The notes below the pieces were generated by a model. That model had not been told where the DNA came from. It searched no databases and worked only from the letters and a program-made list of their open reading frames with translations. Source: Dicyema japonicum (taxonomy: Eukaryota > Dicyemida > Rhombozoa > Dicyemidae). From it: a DNA stretch of 64,000 nucleotides. This document shows positions 9,310 through 21,640 of the stretch, one piece after another (the stretch's first letter is position 1; each line of letters starts with the position of its first letter). The stretch spans positions 558,001 through 622,000 of the forward strand of contig RDEW01000003.1 in the NCBI GenBank assembly GCA_011109175.1. Direction: 5' to 3'. The translations under genes were made by a program, and so were the position numbers.

Positions 9310-11290
9310 AAAAAAAAGGTCAAGCGGAAAAAAAGTCAAGTCCGTAAGGGGAAAAATAGTCAAGCGGAAAAAAAGTCAAGTCGTCTTTTTTAGTTTATAT
9401 CGTATTTTTATAGCATTAATAGCATTTTTCAATTTTTAACATTTTTTTCAACACTTGACTTTTTTTTCCATTTGACTTTTTTTTTCCAATTATCCATTTG
9501 ACTTTTTTTTCCAAATGAAGATAATATCAACTAACAAAGGAGGAAGAAAAATTTGTTTTAAGGGTTATATGTATACAAAGCACTCGGTGACAAAAAACTA
9601 TATAATTTTTAAATGTGTGAAAAAATCTTCACAAGGATGCAGAGGAAGCCTAAGAACAGATTATAATTTTGAATTTACCAAAGAAGGGATCTCTCACAAT
9701 CACGAATTTGACGAAAGTCAAATAAAACTGATGAAATTGTGCAACGAAACAAAAACTTATTGCTAAAACGAGTCAAGAAAATCCCTTACAAATTTATTCA
9801 AAAATTGTGTCTCAATGTGAAACAGCAACCAGAATTATTCTCCCTTCTGCAGATTCTTTCAAGCGAACACTAAGGAATCAACGCTTGTTCCAAAAAATAT
9901 TTTCGATCTCGGAGATATTCCATCGTCTTTAACTTTAGCTCTTGGTCCAGATTCAGAAAATTTTTTAATTTATGATAATCAAAGAAGAACCGATAGAATA
10001 TTAATATTCAGCACCAAAACTAATTTAACGTTATTGGCGAATTCAAAATCATGGTATATGGATGGAAATTTCTCCATGGCACCATGTATTGTCAAGCAAA
10101 TCTATTTAATCAGGATTCAGTTAAATGCCAGTGCAATTACAGTTATTTATGGAATATTACCTCATAAATCACGAAAGATTTACGAGGAATTTTTTGAGGC
10201 TATTCAAAATGCAATTCATAATTTGAATTTGGAATTTTGTCTTGAAACTATTATGACAGACTTTGAAGATTCGGTATTTCGAGCTGTCCTTGCAGCAATG
10301 ATAGACGCTCTTGCGTTTTTACCCATTCAAGATATGGAAGAAGGAATAGAATTCCTAATGAATAATATGCCAGAAAATGTTCCAGATTCAAAATATATAT
10401 TAGATTATTTTGATAGAACATATGTTCGCGGTTATTATCGTTGCTTAAATGATCGAGAAAACCCTTAGCTGTTAGAATACAGCACATTGCTCCATTGTTT
10501 CCTCCAAATTTATGGAATGTGTATGAAGCTACACTCAATAATAAAGAAAGAACAAATAACTATTGTGAAGAGTGGAACAATAAATTATACAATTTGACGG
10601 GATATCGTCATCCATCGATGTGGAAATTATATCGTCATTCCAAAAAAAAGAAAAAAATGACGAAAACTATTATTGACCAGGATTCCTTTGGAAAAAGAAT
10701 TTCAACAAGAACAAATAAAAAAACGATTGATAGACAAAAAAGGCTTTTAAATATATGTCTGGATCGCCAGGACGGAAAAAAACAGTAGGAGAAAAAAGCA
10801 ATTGCATGGAATATTAAATATTCTTTTGATTCACATTAAATAATCCCTTGATTCACGTTAAATAAAAATCATATGTTTATAACATTTTAAAAAAAAATTT
10901 TAAAGGTAGAAAAAATCTGTTTTATTTTTAGAATTTATTTCCACCACGTGTAGTTTTAGTTGTGGCGGGACATTTTAATTCATTTAACATTAGCCAAAAT
11001 TAACTATTTAAATAATTTGTTATTCTAAACTCGCTTACTTTAAAATGAAACGATCATGAATAAAAATCTTAATTTATAAACGGATAAAATGTCAAGTCCG
11101 AAACGAAACTTGACTTTTTTTCCATTTTGCGCTAAATTTCGAAAATTTATAAGGGAAAAAATTTCAAAAATGGAAAAAAAGTCAAGCGGAAAAAAAGTCA
11201 AGTATTGAAAAAATTATAAAAAAATTAAAAGATGCTAGTAGTATCAGAAAAATGCGATATAAACTAAAAAACAACTTGATTTTTTCTCCT
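9310..11290 (+). mobile_element. MULE 1 with about 105-bp inverted repeats and TTGACTTTTTTTCC motifs
   Basis: Left 9374-9474 and right 11181-11286 form an imperfect inverted repeat of about 100 bp; both encode the same TAGTTTATATCG core. A 14-bp motif, TTGACTTTTTTTCC or its complement, recurs about ten times: left 9308-9385 and 9452-9514, right about 11092-11206. Repeated subterminal motifs are typical transposase binding sites. Between them lies a FLYWCH-MULE transposase. The 64-bp tract outside the left repeat suggests a ragged or duplicated end, so exact ends are uncertain. No target duplication could be fixed. Confidence 0.75.
9515..10787 (+). pseudogene. MULE transposase with FLYWCH-type finger, frameshifted
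   Basis: The N-terminal finger spans 9515-9740: FKGYMYTKHSVTK, FKCVKKSSQGCRG and a HNH close. After frameshifts the DDE-like core follows: SKSWYMDGNFSMAP (10040-10085), then ETIMTDFEDSV (about 10250), FLMNNMPENVPDS and YFDRTYVRG. The C-terminal RTNNYCEEWNNKL is the (R)TNN..E.(W/H)N signature of MULE transposases. The conserved Trp of FLYWCH is replaced in this copy. At least three frameshifts or stops break it. Confidence 0.8.
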
Positions 11291-12334
11291 ACAATCGCCA
11301 ATTCATGACGTAGCATGTCCAATGCTGAACACATATTGTGATTGATTAATCGGATTAAGATAGGAGTCCGCTGATCACTTGTCAACACTAGATGTTTTGT
11401 GTCAGAAAAAACAAGACGCTGGGTTTTTTGATGCAATCATGCACTGTTTCTGGAACTAGAAGACCTAAAAATGAAGGTCGTTAGTTTTTTAGTTGCTTGA
11501 AGCTGGTTCGTATTCTAACGCTTAGAGGGACTATTAATGAAATTTCTGCAGTGGTCATAGGATGGCTGAGCTACTTTGTGGGTAGCGTTCAACTCCAACT
11601 GTAATCTCCTTGACCACTCTGTCATGATAGGGTCTTTTGATTCGGAAAGTAATACAGAGGCCCCGAGAGCTCGGAAAGAGTTAAATGAAAAATGTTTCTA
11701 AAGACAAATACAGACACATCACAAATCAAAGGATAAGAGAGGTTCCATAAATCTACCACGCTTCTTGGCTTGACGACTGACGCCGTCATCAATGATACCT
11801 TACTGTGGAACCGAATTTTCTAACCGGTGACTCACACGCAACCAAAATGCAAGAAAAAAAGAGCTCTCTTAAAGTCTATGCATCATTCCTACGGTTAATT
11901 ATCATTACTGTCCTTTCCTTCTTAAAATATTGTACATCTTCGCTAAGTGGAGGTTCAGAAGTATACTAGATTGTAATTCTAATGAGATTGAAGATGTAGT
12001 GTAAATGGGAGTTGATTTATCACGACAATGTGACACCAATGCCTAAGTCGTCTTAGTTACTCAATAATGCCCGTACTATCCCACCCGGAAAGGTTATAGT
12101 TCAAAGCCCTATATGGGTCCTTCGGATCTGAAAACAGTGTCATTTGGAAAGATTGTTGGGGCGGCACATCTGCTAAACAATAAAACAGATGTCCAAAGGT
12201 GAGCTCAGACGGAACAAAAATCTGCCATGGCGCGAATTGGACGCCTTATTTGCATGTTCTGTACGTAAGCGTGGCCTATCGATCTCTGCTTTTAAAAACT
12301 TTAGCTAAAAGTGAGAGAAAAGTTGCCAAATGAA
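11291..12334 (+). other. Mixed spacer with a SINE-1 remnant near 11755-11850
   Basis: At 11761-11830 the sequence GGCTTGACGACTGACGCCG, then TCATCAATGATAC and CTGTGGAACCG, matches the body of the tRNA-derived SINE-1 family (compare 29420 and 55060). The rest of the interval shows no recognisable coding or repeat sequence. Confidence 0.45.
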
Positions 12335-12425
12335 CTAGGAAGATTTATGGCTCTATCATTCCAACAATCTGAAATTTGGTTCTCTATTTCCTCAACGAAC
12401 TAAAGAGTTAAAACGAGAAGTTTTA
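12335..12425 (+). mobile_element. LINE family D fragment
   Basis: About 75 bp beginning CTAGGAAGATTTATGGCTCT match 35755-35830 nearly base for base, inside the family D RT. It encodes part of the RT between the AFDS and FADD boxes. Confidence 0.7.
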
Positions 12426-12484
12426 TCCAGTCAGCTGTGTAAAAAAGTAATCTCAAGACCATGATAAATTGAGACAAAATACAG

Positions 12485-12663
12485 GATGAAGGTTTATGAG
12501 TAAGAGCACTCCTCTGCTAATTCTCAAGTTGTGCAAGTGGCAAGCCAGTGAGTACATCTCACTCGAATCTAACAGATTTTTTCAGACTCTGATGTAGAGA
12601 TGGGGAATGAGAGGGAGTTGATAGTACATTGTTCATGTAAGAGAAGTAGGATTACATGGGTCT
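12485..12663 (+). mobile_element. LINE family B 3'-end fragment, strongly diverged
   Basis: Aligns with 17575-17750 and 21420-21590: GAAGGTTTATGA, CACTCCTCTGCTA, and CTGATGTAGAGATGGGGAAT. These encode the last residues of the family B protein. It abuts the satellite array. Confidence 0.65.
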
Positions 12664-14835
12664 GAATTAGAAATATTAAAAGGATTAAGAGCAAATTCTA
12701 TCTTGTCGAATTCGATTTAGAGAATATTTTTCAATTTCATAATTTTGTGAACGAAAATCGATATTTGACCTGTTTGAATATTTCATCAAAAAGAAATGAA
12801 ATTATTTTTTTAATTATTTGTAATTCTTGTTGAATAATTTGATAGCGAGACTGTATTTGACGCATTAAAATTTATAATAATTTTTTGACCAACGATCAAT
12901 ACTTAATCAAATTTCTTTAGCACATACAGATTTAGAAATATTAAGAGGATTAAGAGCAAATTCTATCCTGTCGAATTCGATTTAGAGAATAATTTTCAAT
13001 TTCATAATTTTGTGAACGAAAATCGATATTTGACCTGTTTGAACATTTCATCAAAATAGAAGTCAAATTATTATTATCTATTATTTGTATTTCTTGTTGA
13101 ATAATTTGATAGGGAGACTGTATATGACGAAGTAATTTTTATGATAATTTTTTGACCAATGATCAATACTTAATCAAATTTCCTCAACACAGACAGACTT
13201 AGCAATAGTAAGAGGATTAACAGCAATTCTATCTTTTCGAATTTGATTTAATGAATATTTTTCAATTCATAATTTTGTGAACGAAAATCGATATTTGACC
13301 TGTATGAACATTTCATCAAATAGAAATCAAATTATTATTATTTTTAATTATTTGTATTTCTTGTTGAATAATTTGATAGGAAGACTGTATTATGACGCAT
13401 TAAATTTTATAATAATTTTTTGACCAACGATCAATACTTAATCAAATTTCCTCAACACAGAGAGACTTAGCAATAGTAAGAGGATTAGCAATTCTATCTT
13501 TTCGAATTTGATTTAATGAATATTTTTCAATTTCATAATTTTGTAAACGAAAATCGATATTTGACCTGTATGGACATTTCATCAAATAAGAAGTCAAATT
13601 ATTATTCTTTATTATTTGTATTTCTTGTTAATAATTTGATAGGAAGACTGTATTTGACGCATTAAATTTATAATATAATTTTTTGACCAAACGATCAATA
13701 CTTAATCAAAATTTCTCTAACACATACAGATTAGAATATTAAGAGGATTAAGAGCAATTCTATCTTGTCGAATTCGATTTAGAGAATAATTTTTCAATTT
13801 CATAATTTTGTGAACGAAAATCGATATTTGACCTGTTTGAACATTTCATCAAATAGAAGTCAAATTATTATTATTCTATTATTTGTATTTCTTGTTGAAT
13901 AATTTGATAGGGAGACTGTATATGATGAAGTAATATTTATGATAATTTTTTAACCAATGATCAATACTTAATCAAATTTCCTCTAACACAGACAGACTTA
14001 GCAATATAAGAGGATTAACAGCAATTCTATCTTCGAATTTGATTTAATGAATATTTTCAAATTCATAATTTTGTGAACGAAAATCGATATTTGACCTGTT
14101 TGAACATTTCATCAAAAAAATGATCAAATTATTATTATTCTTTATTATTTGTATTCTTGTTAAATAATTTGATAGCAAGACTGTATTGACGAAGTAATTT
14201 TATAATGATAATTTTTTGACCAATGATGAATACTTATTCAAATTTCCTAAACACAGACAGACTTAGCAATAGTAAGAGGATTAACAGCAATTCTATCTTT
14301 TCGAATTCGATTTAACAATATTTTTCAATTTCATAATTTTGTGAACGAAAATCGATATTTGACCTGTATGAACATTTCATCAAATAGAAGTGAATATTAT
14401 TATTATTCTTTATTATTTGTAATTATTGTTAAATAATTTGATAGGAAGACTGTATTTGACGCATTAAAATTTATAATAATTTTTTGACCAATGATCAATA
14501 CTTATTCAAATTTCCTAAACACAGACAGACTTAGAAATAGTAAGAGGATTAAGAGCAATTCTATCCTGTCGAATTCGATTTAGAGAATAATTTTCAATTT
14601 CATAATTTTGTGAACGAAAATCGATATTTGACCTGTTTGAACATTTCATCAAAAAGAAATGATATTATTATTATTCTTTATTATTTGTAATTCTTGTTGA
14701 ATAATTTGATAGCAAGACTGTATTTGACGCATTAAATTTTATAATAACTTTTTTGACCAACGATCAATACTTAATCAAATTTTTTCAACACATACAGACC
14801 TAGCAATAAGAGGATTAACAGAAAATTCTATCGAA
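12664..14835. repeat. Satellite array, eight monomers of about 266 bp
   Basis: The anchor ACGAAAATCGATATTTGACC occurs at 12751, 13015, 13281, 13547, 13814, 14077, 14345 and 14614, giving spacings of 263-269. Each unit also has GAGGATTAA, an AATTTGATAG...AGACTGTAT block and TTTTTTGACCAA. Monomers fall into two types by GTCGAATTCGATTTAGAGAAT (units 1, 2, 5, 8) against TTCGAATTTGATTTAATGAAT (3, 4, 6, roughly 7). Many single-base length differences occur in A/T runs. No ORF runs through. Confidence 0.93.
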
Positions 14836-15852
14836 GTTATAAAAAAATTTTCGAGTTATGCTCAACATATGGTATAAAACACGTCAGGGGACGTCCTAGG
14901 TGTCCTTGGGTGCAGGGAAAAGTCGAGTGATTTCTTCAAAGAATTTGAATTTCAAGTGGATAGACATAATTGAATAAATTACAAGTTCATATAATTCTGT
15001 CCACTTTTCATCAACTTTCACTCTCCTTTTAAAATGATTCCAATAAAACCATAAATAATCATTACTCAGAAAAGGAAATGAATGAAATTTTCAAGCGAAT
15101 TGATTCATGGAATGAAGAAACACAAACTGAACCAACTGAATATCTTGCATGGTTTTGGTCATCAAATGAAACTTTAAAAACAAAAACAATTTTAAATTCA
15201 AACAATGCTGAAAGAAATATGTTAACAAAAAATGTGGAAGAATTATATTTATATTTTTAACATCGGTGATCGAGTGTTAGAATGGTCTATCCTGATAATA
15301 GTAATAATAAAAAACACGAATAAGTGGTTTAAACGAATACATTGATACATTCATAAATCATGTTAAAGGAGTATCTGCTACAGGAATGATTGATCTAAAA
15401 TAAAATAGCAGAGATTTACCGGGAAAACGCTCTGGGATGCTCTCAGTACTGAAGAAGACATGATCCTAACACCTGTTAAAGACATTGTAGAAAAAAGGAT
15501 CGATGGGATCCAACGATAAAAGGTAACTAAATGGAGTGTGGATGCATCAGAAGTGTCCAGGCCGCATAGGCAAACACGTTTAAATATCCTTAAAATAACT
15601 CCTTATTTATTGTGGAATAAATTGGTTTTGGTTATGGTTTGGATGAGAATTGAGCGAATTTGGATTTGGATTGGAAGTTGGCCTGGTCATATTTAAAGAC
15701 GAAGGAACCTATTGCACTGCAAGGGATTCTCCTCAAGGCGAAGAAACGTATTACAATTCAAATAAACCTATTCTACAAAAACGAAGGAACTTTTTGGGGG
15801 ACGCAGAAGCCAAATGGTCAAAATCTCCAGATATTCTCCAAGTTGGACTTAG
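14836..15852. other. Spacer after the satellite; one unrecognised ORF
   Basis: A 60-codon + frame at 15078-15260 (MNEIFKRIDSWNEETQTEPT...) is polar and low in complexity. Nearby 24-nt GT-AG candidates exist, but no homology or consistent exon chain was found. At 15420-15510 a frame reads LSTEEDMILTPVKDIVEK, also unidentified. It may hold a degraded host gene. Confidence 0.2.
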
Positions 15853-16105
15853 TACCCACACCAATTGATTCGTATCCGGGTCTACACGAGACTTTGTTAC
15901 CCAGGGCATTGATCCCTACAGGACCTGGGACTACTGTGGATGTCATACTGGAGTTGGTACTTACAAGGGGGTTACCCACACCAATTGTTCCCTAAATTCG
16001 AATAAGGGGGATCTACATGGGACTTTTGTTAACCACATCATCGGTCCCTGCAGGACGGTTTGGGACCACCGTGGAATAACATACTGGGGAAAAGACCTAC
16101 AAAGG
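15853..16105. repeat. Imperfect tandem duplication, unit about 125 bp
   Basis: TACCCACACCAATTG starts both units (about 15853 and 15973). Each continues through a CTACA(C/T)G(A/G)GACTTTTGTTA-like block, GATCCCT/GGTCCCTGCAGGAC and a CATACTGG(A/G)G box. It sits just upstream of LINE C and could be its 5' region, since 5' tandem repeats occur in some Jockey-type elements. Confidence 0.6.
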
Positions 16106-16259
16106 GAGAACTAACTGTAGATGGGCGTACTGGCTTTGTACCTACAACATTCTGGAGATAACTTAGTAATTGGATGGATATCAAGGAGAAGGGGTACCCG
16201 GAGGAACAGTCCAGGCCAACCGGCGGACTGGTAGTTACCTATTCCATAACTTGTTGTTT

Positions 16260-17185
16260 TAATTCATTTTCATTTTCAGGATTGAGAGCTGGAAAATCCT
16301 GTATGGATTGCATCTACAAGATGCACTCAACGGTATTGAGAAGTCTGGAATTCAAGAGACAAGTCAACCTAGTATGTCTTGATCTGTCTAAAGCTTTTGA
16401 TTGCGTGTGGCATGAAGCCCTACTATCAAGGCTAGCAGCTGCGAATATCCATAAGAAACACTTCATATGGATAAAGAACTTTTTAACGGAACGAACTTCC
16501 CGAATACGTGTCGGACCATATATGTCAAAAGATTTTGCATTGAAGAGGGGAGTTCCACATCTATCTTGAGCCCGCTGTTATTCAATATATTTTTGTCAGA
16601 CTTCCAAGTTCCACAGATATGAACACCAAGATGTTGATATATGCGGATGACATTCTAATCATGGATACTTCTGGAAAATCCAATTTATCGGAAAATAGAC
16701 TCAGGCTATTCGTTGATCAAGTTCAGGACTGGTGCTCCAAGAGAGAGATGACACTCTCTACCGAGAAATCGAGCCATATGAGAGTCAGTCGCCTACGGAG
16801 GCATCGTGTACAGCCTTATTCACTTGGCATCCCAAAAGTGAATTCACTTCGCTACCTCAGGATAGTCATCGATGGAGAAGGTTCCTTCATGGAAGATATC
16901 AGACGAAGAAGGAAGAAAGCGCTACAAGCGCTTTTCTGTACAAGGAAGCTATCCGTAAGCTTGGAGACCTTCCTATTTGTTTTCACGAGAGTTATTCTGC
17001 CGGAACTATTGTATGGATCTAAGTATGGTTTTTTTCACGCCATAGAGATAGAATTATACTTCTTAAAAAATGTCTCTCTATCGACAATAAATAGGACGCT
17101 AGAGACATTTGGATATATTTTTAAAAAGATTCAATATGTACCTATAACGAGAAATTCTACAATAAATATGGAAGAAATTTTATAG
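16260..17185 (+). mobile_element. LINE family C (Jockey/I-like) RT fragment
   Basis: Frames contain CMDCIYKMHSTVL, VCLDLSKAFDCVWHEALLS (palm box A, 16370-16430), KRGVPHLS with a frameshift in the G(V)PQGS.LSP box, IYADDILIMD (16640-16665, catalytic YADD) and WCSKREMTLSTEKS. After this the frame fades at 17185. No endonuclease is seen upstream. Confidence 0.8.
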
Positions 17186-17224
17186 ATGAAATGGGAGTCA
17201 ATTGTTACAGATCCAAATTTGGAA

Positions 17225-17800
17225 GATCTATAAAAGGAGTTACTCCGAAAAATATATGTATGACAAAACAAGTAACCTTAATAACCTTAATTAAAGGAAG
17301 TAACCTTAATTGAAGTGGGTATTACCTCACAAGACCGAGTGAAGCAAATTGAAGTTAAGAAATTTCACAAAGATGACATGCTTGCAAATGAACTTTTTCT
17401 CTCGATGAATGCCAAGTGAAGATTATTCCAGTGGTTTTAACATGGAATGAAGTTGTCTCAAGATACTTAAAAAATATATGGATAAATTATCTATTGAAGA
17501 ATCAACGAGGACTTACATCCAATTGGTTGTGCTGAAGAGAACGCTCGAAGGTATGCTCATTGAACATAAGCATGGAATGAAGGTATACGATGAAGAGTAC
17601 GCCTCTGCTACCTCCCACTTGTGGACCTAGCATGCCGTGAAGACAGCCCACTAGACTCTAACGGAGATATTTCGACTGAATCTGATGTGGAGATGGGGAG
17701 TAACAGGGAGTTTATGGCACACTCTTCTTCTAAAAAAAGAACAGGAATTACCAACAATCTGATCAAAATCCGCTTAATTAGTTAATTTACTCGTTATAAA
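17225..17800 (+). mobile_element. LINE family B, restriction-like endonuclease and 3' end
   Basis: Starts inside the nuclease core: a frame reads LIEVGITSQDR (about 17300), the E-x-G strand of the PD-(D/E)xK fold, then VKIIPVVLTWNEVV and a C-terminal tail. The last 400 bp are nearly identical to 21300-21630. Upstream RT is absent, so this is a 5'-truncated copy. Confidence 0.75.
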
Positions 17801-18650
17801 TAAATATAAAATTTGATATGTGACAATACATCAATTCACAAGAGCGAGCAACTAAAAAATGTTGTATTCGGAACTGGTATCCAATTAATTTTTGTGACCA
17901 GTTCAGAATGAGATACGGTTGAATACAATATTCAATGTACCGATTTTGTAGCTGAGTAAAATAGACAACCTTCATAACAAAAAACTAATTAATTAATTGA
18001 TTTATTTTTCATTAAAAAATTATTGATTTCTAACGGCTTTAACGCCACGTATAACGTCTACAACGGCTCGTTTAACGGCTCATATTCAACCGGTCACAAT
18101 TACTATTTATTTTCTGACTTTTTATTGCTGTAATTTTTATAACCCAAAATCACCTAATTAAAGAAATTAATTAGGCGATTCCGACAACTCTGAAAAAGCT
18201 CCTCAACTATTCCCGATGTTGGACTTTTGATCCAGCACAACTACGGATTGGTCGGGAGGCAGTGATTCCCATATATTCCTCCGGTGTGATGTATTTTCTA
18301 ATTCATAAAAAATGCTATAAAATAATAAATGCTATTAATATAATAAATGATAATGTTTTTTTAAATATATATTAAAAAAATCAATTAATTAACATCATAA
18401 AACGTGTTTTGGTTGACTGTCATACAAAAGAATACTAAATAAATGTATAACAAATCGAAGATATATGTTCTACGATTTAAATATGAATTTGTAATTCGAA
18501 TGATCTACTGTTTTGTTCCCTATGCAATAAAATAGTCGATTCAAAAAAATTTACAGTCGATATCCATCAGCTTCTATTCAATCATCACAAAGCTGAGTAT
18601 TGTTTATATTTTTGAATATTTAGATTCAAAATCTTCTATTTAATCAAAAT
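17801..18650. other. AT-rich spacer
   Basis: No gene recognised. At about 18151-18177 a short palindrome CCTAATTAAAGAAATTAATTAGG could form a hairpin. AACGGCT is repeated near 18034-18090. Confidence 0.3.
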
Positions 18651-19085
18651 TAATGGAAACTTCAGAAATTGATGACTCCTTTAAGCTATCTCTCGCAAAG
18701 ATGTTTATATAAGCAGACAACTCACTCATAAAATTAAATCTGGATTGTGTTAGGACGTTTTTTAAAAACTTAAATATTGATCAACCATCTGAGTATGCAT
18801 GACGGATGAGCATGCAAACTTTAGCCTCCAAAAAGATTGAACATTTAGTCAGATATTCAGAGTACTAAAATTCCTTGATTATAGAAACGAACGAGTTTTT
18901 GGACGACAATTTTATTTCATCAATCAAAAGTTCTACACAAAGACCTAGAAGATATCTTTTCAAAGTTATCGGATGTCCCCCAGATGTTGTTACCCATGGT
19001 TATCTAAAACCTGGATAATTTTTAGATTGGGTAGTTGGTTCAATGCCGCAAACACCATTTCGAAAATGATGACGCAGTATATGAT
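18651..19085 (+). CDS. Unrecognised gene candidate with 22-27-nt introns
   Basis: From an ATG at about 18653 (METSEIDDSFKLSLAKM) a single frame continues past two in-frame stops. It then joins cleanly across GT-AG segments of 23 nt (GTACTAAAA...TTATAG, about 18873-18895), 22 nt (about 18930-18951) and 27 nt (about 18999-19025). The result reads ENERVFGRQFYFINQ, KYLFKVIGCPPDVVTHDWVV, GSMPQTPFRK. VVTH.WVV..S recalls a BRCT C-terminal helix, but this is weak. Two unexplained stops (TAA, TGA) mean the first exons are misread or the gene is decayed. Confidence 0.33.
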
Positions 19086-19329
19086 ATATAACATCTACAC
19101 GGTACTATTAAAGGAACAGTAATTTTGAACTATGCAGGATTGGCAATGTTGCTCAGAGTCGTAGCTGAAAAAATACAATACATAAAGCAATAAAAACATG
19201 AAAGATTTGGATTTTGTGGAAGATCCAGCGAAAGAAAGACATATTTTAAGTTGAGACAACAAAATAATAAATTACTGGCAGAATTGAATAAGAAATTCCA
19301 AATATAACAGGAAGTGACTATCATCATGA

Positions 19330-21640
19330 TTTATGCGGATGCCCTGTAACTACATGTGCAGCGGAGAGGGCATAAAAAGTTAAATGTTTCGATGAGAAAA
19401 ACAGAAAATATATTTTACTATATTTTAAATATAAAATGCTATAAAAAATCCACACTAATTACGAGTTACAGTCTACTTAAAATCAAAGAGTGGATGCGAT
19501 GGGTCAAATAATTTCTTTATTAAGAAAATGGAATCTTTACATGGCTTTTTATGTACTGAGATTAACCGAATTATTAATGGGGAATATATGCCTGAAGGTT
19601 GGTTTTATACTGGAATAACCTATTTAATTCATAAAAAAGATGATTGTGAGACTCCTAAAGACTTACGTCCTATAACATGTATGCCAACATTATATAAACT
19701 ATTACCAAATGTGTTAATTCCAAACTCTCAGATTTTGTGGATTCGTTTGGGCTATTATCTGACAATCAGCTGGGAACGAGGAAACGTTGTCAGGGCGCTA
19801 AGGAACAGGCCTTTATTAATCAATGATTAAATAAGGAGTATGGATACGCCCGCTTGGGTTGATGTAAGAAGGCCTTCAATTCTGTTGACCATGAATTTTT
19901 ATTTCATCTATTTGACTGTTCAAGAATACTCCATTGGATTGTTAACTTTGTAAAGACCATAGTCAAGAAGTGGACTGTAGATCTCCACTTAGATGAAAGA
20001 AGAATTGGTTCTGTATAGCTGGGACGTGTAATTCTGCGAGGAAATTGATTGTCCCTTAACGATTTGGTATGGTAGTGGAACTCTCGAACAGGATCCTTAA
20101 TTCTATGTTCCCAAGACTCCAAATTAATCAGAAGGATTCTATTACTATGGTTTATCCTACAAATCATTTGTTGTTCATTGATGACCTAAATCTATTTGGG
20201 CGAAAAAAAGATACTGTCACTAAAATGATGATAGTTGTTCGCAATTTCTTTCATGTTGCCGGCTTGGAGATGAATTCGGAAAAGTCAGTCTCTACTGTAA
20301 ATCGTTATCATGTTGTGAGACTCTGGAAGGAGTCAGTGGATATCGATATTTGGGTGTTTTTGAAAACGAAGGGAAGTAATGTTCTTAAAAACAAAGTTAT
20401 GGAGTCCATACTTGAAAATGCTAAGAAAAAAATAACCATGCTTTCAAAAACAAAGTTAAATTCTGTAAACTTTTTTCGTGAATTGATGATTTTGACCAAC
20501 AAATACGGCAATTGCTTACTTCACTCGAGTTGCACCTCAAACCTGCAAATAAAGAGAGGCTGTATTTGGACAAAAAGACTTTTGGAAGAGGACTTTCCTC
20601 GATTTCGTTTAAGAGCGAATTAATACTTTTCCAGTTCCTTAAAAGTTTGGAAAAACAGTCGACTGTGTGTTTGCGAAGGTCGGGAATTCTAGAGTAATAA
20701 AAATAAAAAATGGCATTTGGCTACAATCGCAGGATTTCTTGCCTCTAAATATGCAATTGACGACAGGGAAAGCATGGATATTAAGTCCAACAAGGACACT
20801 CAGAGGAAATATTTATTAAATAAAATTATTGCAGAACACTACACTCAATTTTGTTCAAATGTATGATGAACCAAATGTCGACCTATATACTTCCTCGGAA
20901 TAATTATCCAAGGGAAATAACGGCCCACGGAGCGAACATTGTACTGTCTTTTGCAAGATAGGAATTTGTTTTTTGCACACACGGGGTCATTATGCAACCA
21001 TTGTAAAAAAGCAAGAAAACTGTTGATCATTTGGCCATTCAGTGTGGTAAAATGCTAAATAGTGATTATCTCCGAAGACATAATGAAGTGGTAAAGTGCA
21101 TCCATCTTCATCTTTGTCAAATTTATGGAATCAAAAAAAGCAGGAAATTAAAAGGACATTCGGCTCAGTCAATATTGACGAATCAAAATGTCGAAATTAG
21201 AGTTGATACGTCGATTATGACAGAAACAAAAGTACAATACAATAAACCTGATATTTTTGAAAATTATTCCAGTGGTTTTGACATAGGATGGAGTTGTCTC
21301 AAGATGCTTCAAGAATGATATGGATAAATTATCTATTGAAAAATCAACGAGGAGTTACATCCAATCGGTTGTGCTGAAGAGAACTCTCGAAATTATGCTC
21401 ATTGAACATAAGCATGGGATGAAGGTATACGATGAAGAGTACGTCTCTTCTACCTCCCAACTTGTGGAACTGACATGCCGTGAGGACAGCCCACTGGACT
21501 CTAACGGAAATATTTCGACTGAATCTGATGTGGAGATGGGGAGTAACAGGATGTTTTTGGCACACTCTTCTTCTAAGAAAAGAAGAGGAATTACCAACAA
21601 TCTTGATCAAAATCCGCTTAATTAGTTAATTTACTCGTTA
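19330..21640 (+). mobile_element. LINE family B copy, nearly full-length but frameshifted
   Basis: RT boxes in order: PEGWFYTGITYLIHKKDD and DLRPITCMP (19590-19680), a KAFNSVDHEF palm A box (about 19870), LLFIDDLNLFG (20170-20205, catalytic DD), GLEMNSEKS and NKERLYLDKKTFGRGL. Then a CCHC-type finger (DHLAIQCG...YLRRHNEVV, 21030-21090) and the nuclease start VQYNKPDIF. Directly after KPDI about 200 nt present in the other copies are missing, which removes the E-x-G nuclease strand. The order RT-CCHC-endonuclease is that of R2/NeSL-like elements. Confidence 0.82.

Noticed and set aside
12664-14835. CRISPR-like array
   Set aside because: Repeats are long (266 bp) and contiguous without unique spacers; this is a satellite in a eukaryotic genome.
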